Below, one piece after another: positions 11,742-24,169 of a stretch of DNA of 64,000 nt. Each line of letters starts with the position of its first letter. Position 1 is the first letter of the stretch. Location: contig VNWV01000004.1 of NCBI GenBank assembly GCA_009801085.1, positions 2,294,001-2,358,000 on the forward strand, read 5' to 3'. The notes under the pieces are model-generated. The model was not told where the DNA came from. It ran no database searches and worked only from the letters and a program-made list of their open reading frames with translations. Source of the DNA: Lasiodiplodia sp. COLG20 (lineage: Eukaryota; Ascomycota; Dothideomycetes; Botryosphaeriales; Botryosphaeriaceae). The position numbers were made by a program, and so were the translations under genes.

Positions 11742-13077
11742 ATGTCCGCACAAACTCTCCAGCCTCCGAGACCGCGTGTTACGCGCCGCATCAGTCATGA
11801 GGATGCCACAAGGCAGGATCTCCACGATAGGCAAGGGCCTACCGTGGTCGTGCCTCCCGCGCATCTCATGGCCTCGTCTTCGTCTCACGAGGTTGCCGCT
11901 GCCATGGACCATGCCAGACAGGGGATTGATCGTTCTTCTACCTCGACTCCCGAAACTCCTCCCGAGACTGTCGTCACCGACAAGTTCGCCTATGCTTTCG
12001 ATATCGATGGTGTCCTCATCCGCGGCGGCAAGGTCATTCCGGAGGCCGTTGAGGCCATGAAGATGCTGAATGGCGAGAACGAGTACGGCATCAAAGTGTA
12101 AGTGGTTAGCTCCCGCACATGACTCGTTTCAGTGGCTGACTCGGTTCAGGCCGTACATTTTCGTCACCAACGGTGGTGGCAAGACTGAGGAAGAGCGCTG
12201 CATTCAGCTCAGCCAGCAGCTCGAGATTGAAGTTTCGCCCGGCCAGTTCATTTGCGGCCACACTCCGATGAGGGAAATGGCGTCCAAGTACGGAACCGTT
12301 CTCGTCGTTGGTGGTGAGGGTGAGAAGTGCCGCATTGTGGCCGAGGGCTACGGTTTCAAGGATGTCGTCACCCCCGGCGACATCATCAAGACTAAGGAAG
12401 ACACTACCCCATTCAGGAAGTTGACCGAGGACGAGTGGAACAACTCGCGCGTCCGTGATTTCGACAACATGAACATCGACGCCATCTTCGTCTTCGCTGA
12501 CAGCCGTGACTGGGCTTCGGACCAGCAGATTATCCTCGATCTGCTCATGTCCAAGAACGGACGTCTTGGCACCCGCTCGGAGACTTTCGAGGAGGGCCCG
12601 CCCGTCTACTTCTCGCACAACGACGTTGTCTGGAGCACCTCGCACGACCTCACCCGCATCGGGATGGGTGCTCTCCGTGTGTCTCTCGAGGCCATGTTCA
12701 AGGCCGTTACCGGCAAGGAGATCAACACGCACGCCTTCGGCAAGCCGCAGGTCGGCACCTTCCAGTTCGCCACTCGCCTCCTCCAACAGTGGCGCAAGGA
12801 CACGCACGGCATCGACTCGCCTCCGGACACTGTCTACTTTGTTGGAGACACCCCTGAGTCCGACGTGCGCGGCACCAACGAGTTCAACAAGCACGCCGAG
12901 AACACTTGGTACTCGATCCTTGTCCGCACTGGTGTGTACCAGGACGGCACCACCCCTCGTTACACGCCCAAGGCCATCACCGACGATGTTCTCGAGGCCG
13001 TCAAGCACGGCATGGAGCGCGAGTACAAGCGCATGCTGAAGGCTGCCATGGAGCAGGCTGGCCCTGCCAACGAGTAA
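11742..13077 (+). CDS. HAD-superfamily hydrolase, CECR5 type
   Basis: Predicted HAD phosphatase of the class IIA CECR5/YKR070W family; yeast and animal members are mitochondrial and their substrate is uncertain. Two exons: 11742-12097 and 12150-13077, with a 52-nt intron (donor GTAAGT, acceptor TTCAG), giving 427 aa. HAD motifs appear in order: AFDIDGVLIRGG (about residue 86; the two Asp are nucleophile and acid/base), VTNGGGKTEEE after the splice junction, FGKPQVGTFQFA (Lys motif, about 315) and GDTPESDVRG (about 350, metal-binding acidic motif). The N-terminal 80 residues are polar and carry several Arg, compatible with an organelle-targeting or disordered tail. Reading through the intron would hit a stop, so the splice is needed. 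The long open frame on the opposite strand is a shadow. Confidence 0.93.
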
Positions 13078-14579
13078 TTCCCTCACGACAACATGGTTAT
13101 CGGATGAAATGCATATCCATCGACCCATGCGGCGTTTGATGGGTTCGGCGTTGGTTCTAATTTCTCTTTTTTTTCCTTTTTACGGTGTTATGGATTTACG
13201 AAAGATATCCCGACCACAGCGTCCCCGGCCATAGGACGCAGTACGCGGCAAAGCCCACCATAGCTTGCACCAACGAGCAGCTACCCTCGAGTCCGCGTAG
13301 ACAAGGAGCATCAGTTTTTTTCATTCACAGTTCCCCTTTACCCAGTCAGACCGGCTACAGTCATTGAGACAACACAACCCAAAAACCATAGATAGAATGG
13401 TTTCGGCAGAATCATCCAGGTAAAACAGCAGATAAAAAAAACCATGTAGATCGGAATGAATTGGGAATTTGCTTTTCGGACAATGATTGCGGTACTATTG
13501 CTGTGAATGCGGGGTTTTAGAGAATGATGCAAGGCCCCCGAGCAGAAGCTGTAGCTAACTAGATTCGCACGCGGAGCCCGCCGCCTTCCAAGACGGCTCT
13601 TCGCAAGCAGCATTGGTGCTGCGCCCCGATAGTGGATACTGCAGTGGTGATTGCGACGCCGCGGTACCACTCGCCGGTGCGGACATGCCGTTCCTGGCGG
13701 TGGAGGAGGTGTTGTCTCCACTCGTTCACGCAGGCATAGGGTGTCAGCAGTCAGCAGCGGCGCGGGCTTGGCTGAACCCCGGCCTTGCTGCATGACTCGC
13801 CCGGGGACGGCACACGCGAACCGGTCCTTTCCGAGGCGACTCAGCTTGGCATATCTCACATTGCGCGCGGCAAACCCATCCATCACATATGCGAGCATGC
13901 AGGTAGCCGGGCCGCTCGGCCACCGCCTTTGCGCGCTTACATCGAGCAGAGAAAACGCCGCACATCCAATATGCGCTACATCACAACCATTCGGCTCTCT
14001 ATTCACACGCGAGAATCAGCAAACGTGTACCCAGTACACGCAACGCTAGACCCCGACGGTCGACTGCCGCATGCAGAATCCTAGATCGGATGCCTTACCG
14101 ACCCTCTTCCCCCACGCATACACGCCTTGCTCGAGTCATCAGTGCAGCCGGTGTTTCAACCGACAGCCCTCAGGATGGAGGTCCATCATCCGATTGAACC
14201 CTCTCCAGGGCTCTACCTTATCGATAGATCGAAGATGATTGACACGCCACCATCTGCGACGTGCGCTCCCCAGGATGCACCCTGGACTGCCCACCACCTC
14301 AGCGAAACGGTGTGAAACAATGGGCGGTCGCCCCCTCCAAAGAATAATGAACCGAGGAAGGCGTCACCCGCCAACCAGAGCATCGCGTCAGGGAGCTTGT
14401 CGTTTGCGTCTTTCGATCTGTTGCGTGCACATGCGACTCAGTGCGGCGAGCTGAGGTTCATCTTTTCCTAATCTCGCAATCTTAAAGTTGCAATTGCCCA
14501 TTGGACGGCAAGCGCGGCCGCCGGCATCGCCGGGCGTACGCCCTTTGTCGTACGATTTTCACTCTTGCCGTTGCTCAGT

Positions 14580-14648
14580 TTCGCCGCTGGGCATGAATTG
14601 CATCTGCCAAGCGAGTTCGCCGCTGACTTCGCAGTGATTTTCGCCGCT
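14580..14648. repeat. Three copies of TTCGCCGCT in 69 bp
   Basis: The 9-bp word TTCGCCGCT occurs at 14580-14588, 14616-14624 and 14640-14648, all in the same orientation, with 36- and 24-bp spacing. Related TTTCGCC words recur downstream near 15335 and 15361, and in reverse near 15290. Clustered same-strand words of this kind could be binding sites for a transcription factor. I do not know which factor, and it is not a mobile-element signature. Confidence 0.45.
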
Positions 14649-15308
14649 ACGGCACGAGCGAACGGTGACAAATGCCGAAGAGCCTCTCCCCTTCCCCAAG
14701 CTTTCTTTCTTGTTTCGCCCTTGCCACTGCAGCTGTTTCACAAAGCCTTATCCTACTGGAGGGTGGGTGCTTTGCGCTGTGATTCGTCTACTCTCGGTCC
14801 CTTATTGCTGATGGTCAATTATTAATGTGCTGGCAAGGGTACCTCATCACCGCCACATGGCCGTACTATGCAGCCTGCAGCGCCACAGACGACACTTTGC
14901 ATGCCAGCCCGCATCCACCACAGCGATATATTGCCTTGCGCGTTTTTCGCCTTTTTCTGCTTATCCGCGCCATTACCCAAATATGCGGCATCCCCATAGG
15001 GCCACAGCCGCATGGCTGACCTGAAAGTGATATGCTAGAAAAAGTCATGGCCACCAGCCAAGACACCTGGTTCTCGTACGTTACGGCGATTCTGATGTGC
15101 TTTTAGTCATCGCACTCATCGATCGCGCAGGATCCCGCGTCCCGGTCGATGAGCAACACCGGTTTTCCTACGGAACCGTCTCCTAGATCTCTACTAGGTG
15201 AGTGGTTTTGCCACGGAGCTAGGATGGCGGGATCGATCTGAAGATCAACTGGCGGACGAGAATGGGCATCAATCATGATTATTTCACCGTCGGCGAAAAG
15301 GGTGATGA

Positions 15309-15327
15309 ATCGATTTGCCAAATCGAT
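15309..15327. repeat. 19-bp interrupted palindrome
   Basis: ATCGATTT, a GCC spacer, then AAATCGAT form a perfect 8-bp inverted repeat around three bases. It sits in the gene-poor region within 1 kb of the TTCGCCGCT cluster. It could bind a dimeric regulator; no known fungal consensus is matched with confidence. Confidence 0.45.
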
Positions 15328-18300
15328 CTCACTTTCGCCGGCCCACAGCGGCAATGAACATTTCGCCGCATTGTTCTGCCACTTGCGGTTGATGGTCGGT
15401 CGTTCCTGGCGGCAACACCTCGTACTGGGGCACGTGCGAAAGGAACAGGAACAGGTAGCCCGCCGCCTCCATCCGTTCTTCACCCGGCCTACTCTCGCAT
15501 CATCGTCGGCTACTTCGCCTACACTTCAGCCAGCCGATGAGCCTCGCCTCGGCCTTGGCATGCTTGCTGCAGTCGCTCCCCTTTCCTTTTCGGGAACGTG
15601 CGGCATCGTTCGCATTTCCTCTTTGCCTTTTGCTTACGGCAGGCTGTCCCGACATCCCGAGAGCGTGCGGCGTCAGATTGCTTTTGTGTCGCCTTGCAAT
15701 TATTGCTCCCGATAACGTATGATAATGATGTAGGATCGATGAGTGATGGTCAGCCCTGCTTCTCTCAACCCCCGACCGACTCGCAGAGGAGGGAACTTCC
15801 GGTGCGTGCCGCCTGCGCGTGGAGCCTTACGGCAGTTGGTTGGTCGCCTTGGAAGCTGAAGGGCAATGGCGATATGAGAAGAAGCCATAGCGCAAGGCTG
15901 AGGGAACATAAGGGCACGCACGCACACAATCCACCAGCCGGTCCTACCACTTTCACGCCGTCTCTCATGAAAAAGGCATCAAAACTCTTAGAACGGGCAA
16001 AGAGGGAGCCACATCAGGCAGCAGGGGGAGGAGAAGGAATCTAAAACGACCGGCCTTTGGCCCATAGTACACCCCGGGGCTCCTGCGCGGCGCAGCACAA
16101 AGAATCTCACTTCATGAAACGAAACACGCCTGCGAAACCGCAACAACAACGACAACACGACCGGGCTTATTATGCTTACATATCGTGTCACAGCCACGCC
16201 ACTGCCACCTGAAGGCGTTTCTCACCTTCATTGCCCGCCGTCTTGCCCTGATCCTTATCTTCCTCCTTGCCCCATCTTATCTCACCAGGCCAGCCTTACC
16301 GTAATTTCAATTTATTTATAATTTTAAGATTGTGGAACCCTTGATCATTGGCATGGGCATTTCCCATGACCGCCCGACCAGCGTCGGTGATGGGATTCCG
16401 GTTTTTTCCCACGAAGACACAGACGCATCTCACCACTACCCTCACACGGACGAAAATAAGTACACGAGCACCCACACTATCGCTGCGCCCGGACCGGACC
16501 GGGCCCATTTCCACGGCCGTATTTCGTCGCACTAACGGCGTACTGGGCTTGCTGCATCTCGTCTGCGCGTCCCGCTCCCTGCTCGGTCTTCCGGGGCGCA
16601 TTCGGGCTAACTCGCACTTACCAGCGGTTCCAATTTACATGGCGCAGGCTTAAGACGCCCGCCGCGCACGCGTGCGCCGAACACGTACGTGCGTCGAGTC
16701 GAAGATCACGAGGGAGCGAAGAAAAAACCGCACACGGACCTTCTCTTCTTCATGTAGATTGCAAAACACCAGGGACTTTGTTGGTTTCGTTTGGTGACGA
16801 GGCCCTCAGACGGCTGAGCTTAACTCCAATCGAGATGGAAACCCTGCGAACATGTGGTCCCGGCGGGGCCAGGCAGTTCCATAACGCAAAGGCGTGCAGT
16901 CCAACATGTCGCGGGGAGTATACCGGGTGAGTTTGATACAACTACGATGAAGGGGCACGGGAGGAAGGTTCAGGCTGTAGCGAGTTGCGTTTTGCAGTAA
17001 AAGGGAGCGTGAGAGGGGCCACTACAGTGAGGCACCGAAACGGAGCGCGTCCTACGTAAGGCCGGAATATCGGTATGTAGCAGACGTCTAGTGATTTAGC
17101 TACCCAGCTTTGTCTCTCCTAAGCTTCGGCTTGTTTTATGGGATTGCTGTCTTTTTGTGGTAGCCTTATCCCGAGGCTGTTTCAATCAGTGGTTCATGAC
17201 AGTGCAAAGGAGAAGACTGAGGGGTTTGGCTGTCACCCCATGGCACTGATAGGCCTTGTCTCTGAAACGGGCATCGGATGATGGTCGTCAATCTTTCTGC
17301 GGATCCGTAATTCAGACATGGTTTCTCATTGCTTTTCCGTGTGGCTGATTCTGCACAGCTATGAGCTACCAGAGTTCGAAGAGTAGTCAGCAGTGGACAT
17401 GACGGCTGGGCAACGGCGGCGGCGGTGGCGGCATCATGCATGCATTATGCGCTTGGCTACTGCTTATCCGGGATAAGGTGCGGTACTTATACGAGCATAC
17501 AAGCTGCAGCGCCTCCTTCCACTACATCCCATACTCTAGGAACTCTAAAGCATCGAGATCTTGAACATGCCATGTTTCTGTACTTTTTGATTTTTGTTTT
17601 TCTTTTCTCTCGTTCGATCTCTCGCTTCATCCACTGCGGTTCCTGCCGCCTTCAAGCATGCATGATGCAGTCTCTGCATCGTGCATCCTGCATGCACGCA
17701 AAACATCGTCAAGGCCGCGACAAACACCCCCCGGCTGAGCGAATTGCAGTAGCGTGCTGTCGTCATCAATCCTTGCTATCTCTCAGTGGGACTTTTATCG
17801 CGGGCAGTGAAGACTTCATTTCCACCAACACCCACCTTCGCCACTTATCTTGAGGGATATACGTTGTCGTCCGGGGGGCGATTTCCAACGTGGCTAAAGC
17901 AGGACAGGCCATTGGGCGTGTCCTCGCCACGGCGTGATGTAGATGAAGAAGTAAGTGTCTCCAACGGGGACGCCTTCTGCTTCACCATCTAGCGCCTTTA
18001 CGCCCCCAGACGGGCCGAGATTGGACGGGACTACAGCAAGGGAAGGATGATGACGAACCACGGCTTGCCTTCGCGACCGTCATTGTGTATCCCGGCCGCG
18101 GGATCGGAGATACATACGTATAGAGACCTAACGCATGTACATCAGGCGGGCGGGTGATAGTTCTACAGCGATCGGGCAACTCGCAAAGAATCACTGATGA
18201 GAGGGGAAAAAAGATTGTTGTGGCTTAAGCTAGAGATACAAGGAGAAGTGCTGGGTTGCGTGGCTCGGGGCCTCCCTCCCGCCTTCCCCGAAGCAAGCCA

Positions 18301-21204
18301 AACAGCTAGCCTACCCGGCCGCCGAACAGTGGTTCCAGAACGGCCTCTCCGGAAGTCGCTAATTCTTTCTCACTGCGTTTTGTTTGCTTGTTTCTGTTTC
18401 ACGGTACGCTCGGGCATGCACGACATTGTGGAGCCTTTTGGTCAAACGTAGAACGTAGCGACCAAGTGGAGACGATGGAAAGTAGGTTCTTCCCAAGGGA
18501 TATCCAATGTTCTAGGGCGGCCCATGGCCGGATGGTCCTATTCTCTATATTCCGGCAGAGTGACGATATCAAAGAAGGCGTGATAAGCAATGTACTTGGA
18601 TCTCCTAGTCCCGTTTAGAGTTTCCACTCTGTTTCTTATACTCGACGCCGTCTCGACTTAAACAAACCTTCTTTCCCGCAGCCCCAATGTGTTCGGCTCT
18701 CCCCTGTGAGCACTTCCCGTGCCCCTCACTACTACTGTTCAAGGTTGTCCGAAGGATTTTTAGCTACGGTCCGCGTCCCGACGTTTCAAAACGGCAAAGA
18801 AAAAGGACGATCTGTTTACTCGCAGAGTTCACCCCGAAAGTTTTTTTTTTTATTCATGCGGGCCGAAGCATTATGGTTGGAATAGGGATCCAGGCGTGGA
18901 GAAGGCGACAGAGGATGTGAAAGAAGGATAATCGTGGTGTTCTATGGCAGACGATCGTCATGGCTTTGGGGGAAAGGGCACTGAAAGTTTTCCCTTTTGC
19001 GATCCGACGGCGCGATAATGCGGGGTGCAGCTTGCCTAAAGTCAGGCCCGCCGAACCGTTTCTCAGCGAACCCCCGGCTTGTTCTCTTGCCCTTCCCCTT
19101 ACTCTTTCGGCGAAAAAGGCGGACCAGCATGCACGAGCGGTAGGCTAGGCAGATGCTGCTGCTGATCGTGGTTTTGAGTGAGGAAGTTGGGAAGAAAAGG
19201 GATAGTGGTGCCGGAGCGTCGAGTTGACGCCGGCCGGTCCGGGTCCGTCGGTGTTGTCGGGCTGCTAATCATCATCAGTTGTCGAAAGGGGGAGTGCTTT
19301 TTCGCTTGGGTTGATCGGCACGCGGGGAGAAGTGTGGTTGGGCAGGCAAAGGATGGGGGATTGTCGCTCTACTTCTCGAAGGCACGGAAAGAAAAGAACG
19401 CAGGATTCATTGAGCTCTGCCAGCGCAGCGTCCTGACCGGTATGTTGGTCTCTATTCCAACTTCCTTCCCGATGCGGCAGTTGGTATTCACTGATGAGCC
19501 CGAAGCGGAGATGATGAGCTACGCTTTTCGTCATAGACAGGCAACGGCTTCGATTGGCGAGCGATTCGTGGGTATTACGACCAGCGTAGGTAGGCAGGAA
19601 GAGGGTCGCACCGTCTTGCCGGACTTGGCCCTGGCGCTTTGTGCCGCCGGCTTGCTTTTCTCGTTACACGTCACTGCATCCTACCCAGACATCTGCGAGG
19701 CGAGCTACTGCTTTCTTCACTTCGGCCGTGCGACTGCACTTCGTCAGTTTGATCACACAGCAGTAGGAAATAAAGCCATTCACATGGCGACGATCCGAGA
19801 AATCAGGGTCTTGAACCCTTTGTGCAACGTCCGACTTTTTACCCCGCCTCCCACCGAGCGAACCGAGTGGCGATCACCTCTCTCGTCAATTACCATCCAC
19901 TCATCCAACCATCCAGCCACATTCCCTTGCTCCCAGTCTTTCCAGATACTCCGTCCTCTTCCTTTCCGTCGACCAGGCCAAAGCGGGTCCGCGGGTCTTC
20001 ATCTTCCTTCTTGTCAGTCACGGCCGAGCACCAGGCGGGCTTGGGCGATGATCAGCGCCGCAACGCCGCTGATGTCGGTCAGTCTCCGTAAGGCTGTCCC
20101 GGCACCAGTCAGAGCTTGCTTCCTCCCTCCATCTGCCTGCGTACGGGGCGTCGCCGAGGTGCGTCCGCCTCCTGGCAGCTAACATGGCCCCACTGCGCCA
20201 ATCTCTTTCCCGATTGCTGCCTCGCCCCGTCGACGTGTCCAACAAGGGCGTGCAAAAAGGGGATTAGAGAGGAAGGAGGAGGAAGAGAGGTGGTGGGGCC
20301 AGGCTGCAGGGGGAGGGATGGGAAGGTAGGTGGGAAGCAAGGCCGCATCGTCTCGCTTGCTCGGTAACGCAGGCGTGCGGCGTAGCTGCATGTGTTGTTG
20401 TTGGTGTGGGTTCGCCGGGGGTTACTCCGCATTTTCTTTGGACCTTCCCCGTCTAATCGCGAGAGAAGGAACCCACTCGCCCACGGAATTCCCCCACACG
20501 CTTTTGTGGAGATGGCGAAGAGTAACCCGGGCCTTCCCCGCAGGCCCGTGTGGGGGACAAAGTCGCCCGCATCCCGTCGCAACTGCCGCCGCCTGCAGGT
20601 GATATCCAATGGCCTCTCCCGACCTTGACGCACGTGAAGCGCACACCTGCCGGCTAGGAAGCATACGAGACCGAAGGGACACAGGAAGAGAAGGAGATGC
20701 AGGGTGTAGCATAACCAATAAAGTGCTGCTTGTTCCTCGACCACCGTGGCCGACGAATTGCACAGAGATGGATACACCATCGTGCCTACTTTCTTTGCTT
20801 TTTCTCTTGCCTTTCTTGTTCCACTCCTGCATCAGCTTCGACTCGTCCACCCGTCCGTCCGATGGTCACATTCTCTTACCCTTTGTCCTCCCCTCCCTCT
20901 GCGCTGGAGCCACAAGACTACGAAGAAAAGCGAAAACGAAAGAAGCGGCAGCCTCGTCCCCGTCACGCAACCTTCCTATAGCACCATACTCTATTACAGT
21001 CCGCGCTTTTTATGACCTGTCTCCTGCTCCAATTCCCCGCCCCCATCATGCATGCAAGGCGTACGTGCACCGCAACGCTCACCTCACCCGCCTACACGGT
21101 CAAACGCGGCTTTAGCTTACACCAGCACGGAGCGAAGAAAAGGAAAAAGCAAAAAATGCAGGACGCGAGGGCAACGGAGAACGCAGAAGGCCCGTTGGTT
21201 CGAT

Positions 21205-21279
21205 GGGGGGGGGGGGGGGGGGGNNNNNNNNNNNNNNNNNNNNNNNNNNNNNNNNNNNNNNNGATGGGGGGGGGGGGGG
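21205..21279. other. Assembly gap (39 N) inside a poly-G run
   Basis: The Ns span 21224-21262. The left flank is GAT followed by 19 G and the right flank is GAT followed by 14 G, so both sides begin with the same word. This looks like two contig ends broken at one homopolymer and joined with a nominal gap, rather than 39 truly missing bases. No gene is interrupted as far as I can see. Confidence 0.9.
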
Positions 21280-21726
21280 CCGTTGTGGGACAGGAAAAAA
21301 AAAGAGGCATTAAAGGAGGAATGATGATGCTGATGATATTAACAAGCGATATATTAATTCTCCGGTCATGCTTCCGGCCTGCTTACCATCCACCTCGTTG
21401 GTTGGCTGCCTGCACGCCCTGCCGTCCATCCGTCGGCACCCCCTTCTCCTGCTCCCCGCTCTTTTCCTCGCTCTCTCATCAGACGCATGCAGTTGGAAAC
21501 GGAAGGAGCAAAACGAAAAAAAGGAGAGAAAAGGTGGGTTGACGTCGTAAGGCTGGAAGGTGTCAGTCCGCACCGCATGTTTGGTCCGCTGCGCGTCCTT
21601 CCCCCCTCATCCCAGGGGGGCCAGGCCAGGCTGGATCCCAGGCCGGAACCTCAGGACAGGGGCCTCGCATGTTCTGTCGCTTTGATGATATGCATGTACG
21701 CATTGCATTCATGCATGGGGGGGCGC

Positions 21727-21744
21727 TTTTTTTTTTTTTTTTTT
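21727..21744. repeat. Poly-T run
   Basis: A homopolymer of about 18 T lies in the gene-poor region. It has no visible association with a gene and could be length-polymorphic or a sequencing weak point. Confidence 0.6.
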
Positions 21745-22951
21745 GGCGTTCGTCCGGGAGGGAGAACCCGCGGGCGACAACCCACGTTTGTGGTTCTATC
21801 GCCGGCTCCCTCCGCTGTGCGTCATCTCCGCGCCTTTTTTTTGATTTTCCTGCTGCTGGGGGAGGGATGACGGACAAAGCAGGGACGGACAGAAGGAACG
21901 AGCGTCACACATTGCTGGGAGCGGGAAGAGAGGGCGAAAATGGTTGTCTCGTCAGCACACACAGAACTGGGGGCGTGTGTGGTTGCAAGGAGCGAAGACA
22001 AGGTGCAGGTGGAGAAGAAGGGGGGGACGAGGTGTGTGCAATTGACGTGGTCATACCTCCTCCGCCTGTTTTTCTCTCGTGCTTGCTCACAGGACACACA
22101 TAGCGTTGCATTTCACAGGAACGACCGGAACACAGGCATGGGGAAGAGCAATACCACGTGGAGCCCGACATGCAGCGGTAGCAACCGGCTGCGCACCCTG
22201 CCAAGAAACGCCCTTGCAAGCGAGAAAGTGGGCAGTGCCATGCTGATCGCCGAGTCATCTGAAGCTTCGTGTTGTCGACATTCCATGAGACTGGTGAAAC
22301 GAGAAGGATTGCAGAGAGAGTGGAAGCAATGTGGGTCGACTTCGTCGGACCTCGGTCGAATTCGCTATTCTAGTATTGGACAAAGCATCGTGCCTGGGTA
22401 AGCGACCTCATGTGGGTTTTCGGAGCAGTTCCCAGCCAGCCAGGGAAAACGTCGGTGTTGGTGGTTTTTGCTCCTCTTTCCCAAGCTCCCGGGGGGTGTA
22501 CGCGGGATACCAGATGGGGCAATGGAGGAACATTATAACTACGTCATGATACAACTTCGGGCCTCGTCGGTCGTCCCACACCTTGATCGGATATTCCCGC
22601 GGAGGGAAATCCGAGACCGCCTACCTAGTCATGAGAAGGAAAGGAATGCTCGTGAACTAATGCTACTTCTCCCCGAGAAGTTATGCTGTGAAGAATTGAT
22701 TGCTAATACTAAAGATGAGAGAAGTGGTTGCCCGCGAAGGATATGCTTCCGCTATGCATGAAATGAGAGAATTGAAGAAGCAGATGCAGAGGTCGACAGA
22801 AGCCCTGGACAGACTGATATGTGGGCGGTGGAAAAGATCCACAATCCGTTGGTATGGCTTGAGATCTTCTAGGGGAACATCCTGTTGATGGCCTTGCCTC
22901 TTTCTGGTATTGGAAGAGCTGTCAGTTGTTTTGCTTTCTTCAGGAATCATC

Positions 22952-24169
22952 TCAAAGGGCTGTCATACCGAAGATCTGGTCGTCACTACCATTCTCCACA
23001 TCATCATGTGTCTTCTCCGTATCGTCCGTCGAGCTGGTCTTCCTAGAAGATGGAGAAAGGGGATCCTGCGAAGAGATGATAGAGGAGTCCAGCGTAGTAG
23101 CTATGGACTTCCGTTCACCCGGCGTCTTCTTCCACTTGAGACTGCCGAGGAATTTGTGATGCGCATCGTGACCGCGTGAAGCTTGGTTGCGACTATCGGT
23201 ATTGGCGCCGGCCCAGACAGACGAGAGCGGTAGGAAAATAGCAACCACGGTCGGGGACAGGGCTCCAATTTCGTCGTTGGTGAAGAATTGCACCATGGAG
23301 CATATGCCTGTAATGGTCAGCGAATTGCGCAGGCAGTGCTTGGAGGGTGCGAGCTTACCCGGAATGATCAATGTCTGTGCTGCCATGATGAAGACAATCT
23401 GCATGGGACCGAACTGCTTGAGTCCCAGTTTACGGCGGTTTCTGATGGCAAGACCGAGCTTGCCACAGAAGATCAAACTGAAAAAGCAGACGCTAAAGCT
23501 GGATGTGATGTTCGCGATTACTCCCAGATCAACTCGCGAAACGATTGGCGGGCCCAAGATGATTTGGATGTTCCAGACGGTGAGGGCAATGCGAGCGCCG
23601 ATAGCCGCCAAGGCAACCACAATGGACAGAACCGTGATAGCGATGCGGCGAGGGCGACTAAGAGTTGCACAGACGACGGATGCCTGCAGGATGAGGGATA
23701 ATTCGATGCAGATGAGCAGGAGTAGAGTCATGATGACTGCGGTAGTGGAGGTGGCATAGTCGGAGGTAGGGACGCGGGAGATGTCCTCAGTGATGAAGGT
23801 GTAGAAGTTGTAGAACCCGCTCGTGTAGAAGGCGACGTTGGTGATGGCACGAACAACGCTCAAGACCAGGGCAAGAATGTTGAGAATGAAAATGGGGGAG
23901 CGACGCTTGTCGTGCTTGGTCAGAACGAGGAGCAAGACGACCATGATGATAGAAGCGCCGATCTGACTACCCCAGTTGATAGAGGCCTTGATTGCATATT
24001 GTGCCCAGTCGTTGAAGGCATCCAAGCGGATGTCTTGAGGCACACGGTAACCTTGGGCGTCGTAAAGGACGATGCTCTGGTTCCATGGATCGAAGGGAGG
24101 CGCATTAGCGGCATACTTGTAGTACGTAGTCTCGTTGCTGGTAGGACTAGCCGATGGAATAGGACTCAT
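22952..24169 (-). CDS. ste2: Ste2-like (class D) alpha-type pheromone receptor
   Basis: Seven-transmembrane receptor for the peptide alpha-pheromone, coupling to the mating MAP-kinase pathway through a heterotrimeric G protein. Exons on the minus strand are 24169-23359 and 23307-22952, giving 388 aa. The 51-nt intron (GTAAGC...TTACAG) is in frame and stop-free, so simple translation keeps 17 extra residues between IIPG and ICSMVQFF. Seven hydrophobic segments are visible, starting at INWGSQIGASIIM. The family hallmark LSPTVVAIFLPLSSVWA forms TM7, preceded by QFFTNDEIG. The N-terminus carries NET and NQS glycosylation sites and the C-terminal tail is Ser/Thr-rich, as in receptors regulated by phosphorylation. 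Start: the open frame extends upstream to a GTG but contains no ATG before 24169, so I use that one. Confidence 0.93.
   Translation of the reverse strand: MSPIPSASPTSNETTYYKYAANAPPFDPWNQSIVLYDAQGYRVPQDIRLDAFNDWAQYAIKASINWGSQIGASIIMVVLLLVLTKHDKRRSPIFILNILALVLSVVRAITNVAFYTSGFYNFYTFITEDISRVPTSDYATSTTAVIMTLLLLICIELSLILQASVVCATLSRPRRIAITVLSIVVALAAIGARIALTVWNIQIILGPPIVSRVDLGVIANITSSFSVCFFSLIFCGKLGLAIRNRRKLGLKQFGPMQIVFIMAAQTLIIPGKLAPSKHCLRNSLTITGICSMVQFFTNDEIGALSPTVVAIFLPLSSVWAGANTDSRNQASRGHDAHHKFLGSLKWKKTPGERKSIATTLDSSIISSQDPLSPSSRKTSSTDDTEKTHDDVENGSDDQIFGMTAL

Larger units (their letters stand above)
13078..22951. other. Gene-poor region of about 9.9 kb
   Basis: No open frame here shows a recognisable domain or a believable exon chain. 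Frames are short, often overlap on both strands, and are rich in Arg, Ser, Pro and Cys. The DNA contains pyrimidine- and purine-rich tracts, homopolymers, short palindromes and repeated TTCGCCGCT words (14.58-14.65 kb), plus a 39-N assembly gap at 21224-21262. It may be a large regulatory region, hold non-coding transcripts, or hide a multi-exon or fast-evolving gene that I cannot recognise by eye. Confidence 0.55.

Noticed and set aside
12106..13128. 340-codon minus-strand frame
   Set aside because: Antisense to the HAD hydrolase exon; composition is an echo of the real gene.
13338..14006. 222-codon minus-strand frame with a hydrophobic C-terminus
   Set aside because: Probably chance over the 3' region of the HAD gene; the long Arg/Pro-rich part has no pattern.
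15103..15483. 126-codon minus-strand frame with a protein-like tail (FITLFADGEIIMIDAHS)
   Set aside because: Its first half is Arg/Cys-rich noise and no start or exon partner is evident; too weak to call.
19178..20182. 334-codon plus-strand frame in the gene-poor region
   Set aside because: No hydrophobic core pattern, motif or believable splice context; composition shifts along its length as in noncoding DNA.
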